From the NCBI GenBank assembly GCA_039738635.1, contig JBCLLN010000008.1, positions 1 through 35,986 on the forward strand: DNA of 35,986 nt, given 5' to 3'. This document shows, one piece after another, positions 33,472 to 35,986 of the stretch. A program made the position numbers and the translations under genes. The notes under the pieces were generated by a model. It saw only the letters and a list, made by a program, of their open reading frames with translations. It ran no database searches and was not told the origin of the DNA. This stretch comes from JBCLLP01 sp039738635 (GTDB taxonomy: Bacteria > Patescibacteriota > Saccharimonadia > CAILAD01 > BJGX01). Numbering within the stretch: the first letter of the stretch is position 1; each line of letters starts with the position of its first letter.

Positions 33472-33477
33472 GTACAG

Positions 33478-34509
33478 GTGAAAACTAAGAGTATATCTAC
33501 CAAAAACCTACCAACTATCAGTGTAGTCATACCCAATTGGAACGGAGCCGATGTAATTGCTGACTGCTTACGCTCGCTTGAGCGTCAAACCATGCAGCCT
33601 ACCCAAACTATTGTAGTAGAAAACGGTAGTGTTGATGGGTCTGTTGAGCTAATCAAAAAAGACTTTCCACAAGTAGAGCTGATAGAGCTAACGCACAACA
33701 CCGGCTTCGCTGGAGGAGTGAATGTAGGGATTCGTGCTTCTACCTCTAGCTATGTGTTTTTACTCAATAACGATGCCGAGTGTGAGCCAGACTGCCTGGA
33801 GCAATTACTTAAGGCTGCAGTCAAGCACCAGGCTGATATCACGCAGGCAATTATTATGACGGGCAATGGTAAGTATATAGACTCGGCTGGCGATACTTAT
33901 AGCACATGGGGCTTACCGTACCCTTGCTTGCGTAATGAGCCCATCAGTAAGCTCCCAGCTAACGATAAGCCAATACTCTTAGCCAGCGGTGGAGCCAGCC
34001 TGTACAAGCGCAGTTTGTTCGATGAAATCGGGTTTTTTGATGAGGTGTTCTTTGCCTACTATGAAGATGTAGATTTAAGCCTTAGGGCTCAACTGCGTAA
34101 TAAAAGTCTGTGGCTAGCCAGCAAGGCAATTGTACAGCACAAAATGAACCACACAGCCGACAAAATACCCGGCTTTGCCCGTGAGATGGCTATAAAAAAT
34201 AGCATATTTTTGTTCTGGAAAGACTTACCATTCCCGCTAATTATAAAAGTATTCCCAAGGTTCCTGTACTGCAATTGGCGTATAACTACCGCAGCGATAT
34301 TAAAAGGGCACGCAGTAGTAGCCATAAAAGCCCAGCTACAGGCGCTAGTAAATATGCCAAATATATTATCAAAAAGAATTAAAATTCAGCGCAATCGCAA
34401 GATAACATCGGTCCAGCTAGAGGCTAAGTTAAGCAAGGATAATCCACTTAGGGCAGTGAAAAGACATCGAAGAAATGTCCCAGACTATGCTAGCCGTACT
34501 AACCGATAA
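33478..34509 (+). CDS. GT2 family glycosyltransferase, rhamnosyltransferase-like
   Basis: A 343-residue inverting GT-A enzyme similar to WbbL-type rhamnosyltransferases: ISVVIPNWNGADVIADCLRS, TIVVENGSVDGSVELI, THNTGFAGGVNVGI, FLLNNDAE (DXD-like) and FFAYYEDVDLSLRAQLRNKS. The start is GTG 33478. The last ~13 residues (RRNVPDYASRTNR) are read out of frame through a fragment of another glycosyltransferase gene (from 34464), so the native 3' end was replaced at the insertion junction. The catalytic domain is complete and the protein is probably functional. Confidence 0.86.
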   Translation: MKTKSISTKNLPTISVVIPNWNGADVIADCLRSLERQTMQPTQTIVVENGSVDGSVELIKKDFPQVELIELTHNTGFAGGVNVGIRASTSSYVFLLNNDAECEPDCLEQLLKAAVKHQADITQAIIMTGNGKYIDSAGDTYSTWGLPYPCLRNEPISKLPANDKPILLASGGASLYKRSLFDEIGFFDEVFFAYYEDVDLSLRAQLRNKSLWLASKAIVQHKMNHTADKIPGFAREMAIKNSIFLFWKDLPFPLIIKVFPRFLYCNWRITTAAILKGHAVVAIKAQLQALVNMPNILSKRIKIQRNRKITSVQLEAKLSKDNPLRAVKRHRRNVPDYASRTNR

Positions 34510-34621
34510 AAAACTCGCCAGCAACTTAGTTAAAAAGGGTAGCGAGCAGGTTAAAAAGTATAGCTGGTGCAAGACAGCTCAAGAAACTCTTAATGCATAC
34601 CTTAAGGCGCTTAAAAGCTAA
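34464..34621 (+). pseudogene. 3' fragment of the GT4 gene at 19984
   Basis: Reads IEEMSQTMLAVLTDKKLASN, then VKKYSWCKTAQETLNAYLK to a TAA. This is the C-terminus of the protein ending at 21096 with many substitutions. It marks the right junction of the large insertion. Confidence 0.9.
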
Positions 34622-34641
34622 ATAATTTTATTTATATTAAA

Positions 34642-34669
34642 AGGGGTGATGGAATATTCCATCACCCCT
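34642..34669 (-). terminator. terminator of the NlpC/P60 gene
   Basis: A perfect 28-bp palindrome with arms AGGGGTGATGG / CCATCACCCCT around AATATT. On the minus strand it is followed by TTTTAATATAAAT, the right setting for a rho-independent terminator of the gene ending at 34688. It may also stop plus-strand reads. It is absent from the left repeat copy. Confidence 0.85.
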
Positions 34670-34687
34670 AAGTTACTAAAGAGCTAT

Positions 34688-35761
34688 CTATCGCCCGGGC
34701 CAATTGCTTGGAGCATAGGCCCAGCCTAGATATCTGTTTGATAAGCCAGTAATACCGTGTTGCCATACTGGCAAGCTCTGGCCATTGTATCCTTGAGTAG
34801 AAACCACCTGGCCAGAGCCAATTGAAACGCCAATATGGCCGTAATTGACTAATTGCCCTGCAGAGTTGTAGACCACTGAATCATAGAATACTACCGCGCC
34901 AACAGGTGCGCTAGTATTGGTGCGAATACGCCCCTGTGAGAGCTGCCATTGGTAGTGCGTATAAGCGCTAGCAAACTGCCCTCTTGTACCAAAGGCAACC
35001 TCTACGAATCCTTGGCAGTAGCCACTCCAGGCTCGCCCGAATTCATCGCTCCAGCTAGGGTTAGCAGAGTTCTTTTCTGCAATAGCCCAGTTGGCCGCCC
35101 GTTGCTCACGAACAGCAATGACAGGTGGTGGCTGATACAAGCGAGCTTTATTGACAGGGTCCCAGAGGATTGAGCCACCCTGGAAATCTTGCCTATATAC
35201 GCCATTCCATAGGTAGTCCTCACTCAATGGGAAGCCTAGTGCTCCACCACCTCCACCAAGCGTGTTGATCCAGAGGTTTCTGGTGTCTCCTCGTACTGAG
35301 CGCACAATTCCTGTTTGGTCGGCTCTGCCTAGCGTAGTAACAGTTTGGCTGCCCCCAGCAAAATGCTGAATCCAGCCATTACCCCAGCGATAGTCATCGC
35401 CAGTAGGGTAGCCAATAACGGCTGTTGCCGCACCACCCCAACGAGCTTCAAGGTAGGCCCATTGGCGATGAACCACATTGTATGCAGTGCCAGTACAATT
35501 AGCTTGCATTATTCCGGCTTTGACAGACCAGCCACCAACGAAATCCTGGATACATCCAGCGTTCCAGACATGTACATTATTGATGGCGCTACCAATTCGT
35601 GGAGCTCCACCGATACGGTTGAAGGCATTGATAAAGGTTGCAGGGTTACCACTACCAGCTCCTACTGCGAAAGTGGCGGCGGAAGCCGGTGAGACAGCTA
35701 TTGGAGTATATCCAATAGCAATAAATAGCACTAAGACCAACAGTCTCTTTACTTTGCTCAT
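34688..35761 (-). CDS. secreted LGFP-repeat NlpC/P60-like hydrolase
   Basis: A 357-residue exported protein. The signal peptide at 1-29 (KRLLVLVLFIAIG, cleavage after SPASA) is followed by three LGFP-type repeats, clearest at IGYPTGDDYRWGNGWIQHFA (116-135) and LGFPLSEDYLWNGVYRQDF (175-193). These repeats are linked to cell-wall binding. A C-terminal papain-like NlpC/P60 or CHAP-type domain follows, with likely catalytic Cys249 in SGYCQGFVE and His309 in NYGHIGVSIGSG. It probably cleaves peptidoglycan of the cell itself or of the host. The ATG at 35761 has an excellent ribosome site (AGGGGAG), so it is preferred to 35815. The 3' end is duplicated at 21120. Confidence 0.87.
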   Translation of the reverse strand: MSKVKRLLVLVLFIAIGYTPIAVSPASAATFAVGAGSGNPATFINAFNRIGGAPRIGSAINNVHVWNAGCIQDFVGGWSVKAGIMQANCTGTAYNVVHRQWAYLEARWGGAATAVIGYPTGDDYRWGNGWIQHFAGGSQTVTTLGRADQTGIVRSVRGDTRNLWINTLGGGGGALGFPLSEDYLWNGVYRQDFQGGSILWDPVNKARLYQPPPVIAVREQRAANWAIAEKNSANPSWSDEFGRAWSGYCQGFVEVAFGTRGQFASAYTHYQWQLSQGRIRTNTSAPVGAVVFYDSVVYNSAGQLVNYGHIGVSIGSGQVVSTQGYNGQSLPVWQHGITGLSNRYLGWAYAPSNWPGR

Positions 35762-35986
35762 TATTCTCCCCTGAGATAGCCATATGTAAGGTACTGCTCT
35801 GAAGCTATAAGACACTTAGCCTAATTACAAGCGTGGGGCGTTATGATAGTTGTCCACGCTTTACTTACTAGTGGGTTTATTGGTTTGCTAGCTTTATGTA
35901 ATGGAGTTCGCACTCCGCCAAAAGTGGATGTTAAAATTAACAATAATATTAATTGTTTTACTACTTTTCACAACAACTCAGTATTA
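35762..35986. other. upstream region of the NlpC/P60 gene
   Basis: No gene seen. It contains the ribosome site for 35761 and an 8-bp perfect inverted repeat AAGCGTGG (35829-35836) / CCACGCTT (35854-35861) with a 17-nt loop. This could be a terminator for a gene outside the window or a regulatory hairpin. Confidence 0.4.

Larger units (their letters stand above)
34464..34785. repeat. right copy of the direct repeat flanking the ~13.5-kb insertion
   Basis: Matches 20945-21217, with an additional ~50 bp (about 34631-34680) carrying the terminator palindrome. The portion beyond 34688 is the functional 3' end of the NlpC/P60 gene. Confidence 0.88.

Noticed and set aside
1..35986. UGA recoding as in some CPR groups
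   Set aside because: TGA serves as the stop in ATGA overlaps (wecB, wzx, the 6426 gene, GT2 at 14530), and no in-frame TGA interrupts conserved domains of intact genes.
1..35986. tRNA, rRNA or transposase genes
   Set aside because: None could be recognised on either strand; the repeats lack an accompanying transposase.

Overview
The window looks like part of a host-dependent Patescibacteria (CPR) chromosome, most likely Candidatus Saccharibacteria. This is inference from low GC, a VanW/peptidoglycan-binding surface protein, an LGFP-NlpC/P60 secreted hydrolase, a secreted protein with Nbr1-like Ig domains, several small toxin-antitoxin (TA) pairs and a very large surface-glycan locus. No 16S rRNA or other marker gene is present, so the assignment is tentative. 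UGA is a normal stop here: several genes end in ATGA overlaps.

Layout. 1-1.9 kb: VanW-like membrane-anchored protein (minus). 1.9-3.2 kb: RHH/PIN TA pair followed by about 560 bp of non-coding palindromes and repeats. 3.2-5.0 kb: manC and a methyltransferase (minus). 5.2-6.25 kb: two tandem Phd/YefM-RelE type TA pairs. 6.4-8.6 kb: a small membrane protein and a large secreted protein that is out of frame at a run of nine C and carries two identical 150-residue repeats. 8.7-21.1 kb: a Wzx/Wzy-type glycan cluster (FkbM-like remnant, wecB, wzx, two methyltransferases, glycosyltransferases, wzy). 21.1-34.6 kb: a second glycan cluster with an ABC exporter (wzm/wzt), a DUF6056-like membrane protein, glycosyltransferases, a NeuD-like acetyltransferase and a DegT aminotransferase. 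34.7-35.8 kb: LGFP-NlpC/P60 hydrolase (minus).

How it works together. ManC supplies GDP-mannose and WecB UDP-ManNAc. DegT plus NeuD would make an N-acylated amino sugar. Glycosyltransferases of families 2 and 4 assemble the chains, and two export routes (Wzx/Wzy and Wzm/Wzt) carry them out. The second cluster appears to have been inserted between the last glycosyltransferase of the first cluster and the NlpC/P60 gene: its ends carry truncated duplicates of both neighbours, in the order expected for a single-crossover (ends-in) integration. A second 3.96-kb insertion of the same topology is nested inside it, and the locus is littered with gene fragments. The window therefore records repeated replacement of surface-glycan genes.

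Two further general observations. At ten cluster genes or gene fragments a -10 hexamer sits only 6-7 nt before the start codon, which predicts leaderless mRNAs, while genes inside operons use Shine-Dalgarno sites or overlaps. The secreted protein at 6.9-8.6 kb has the structure of a phase-variable (contingency) gene.
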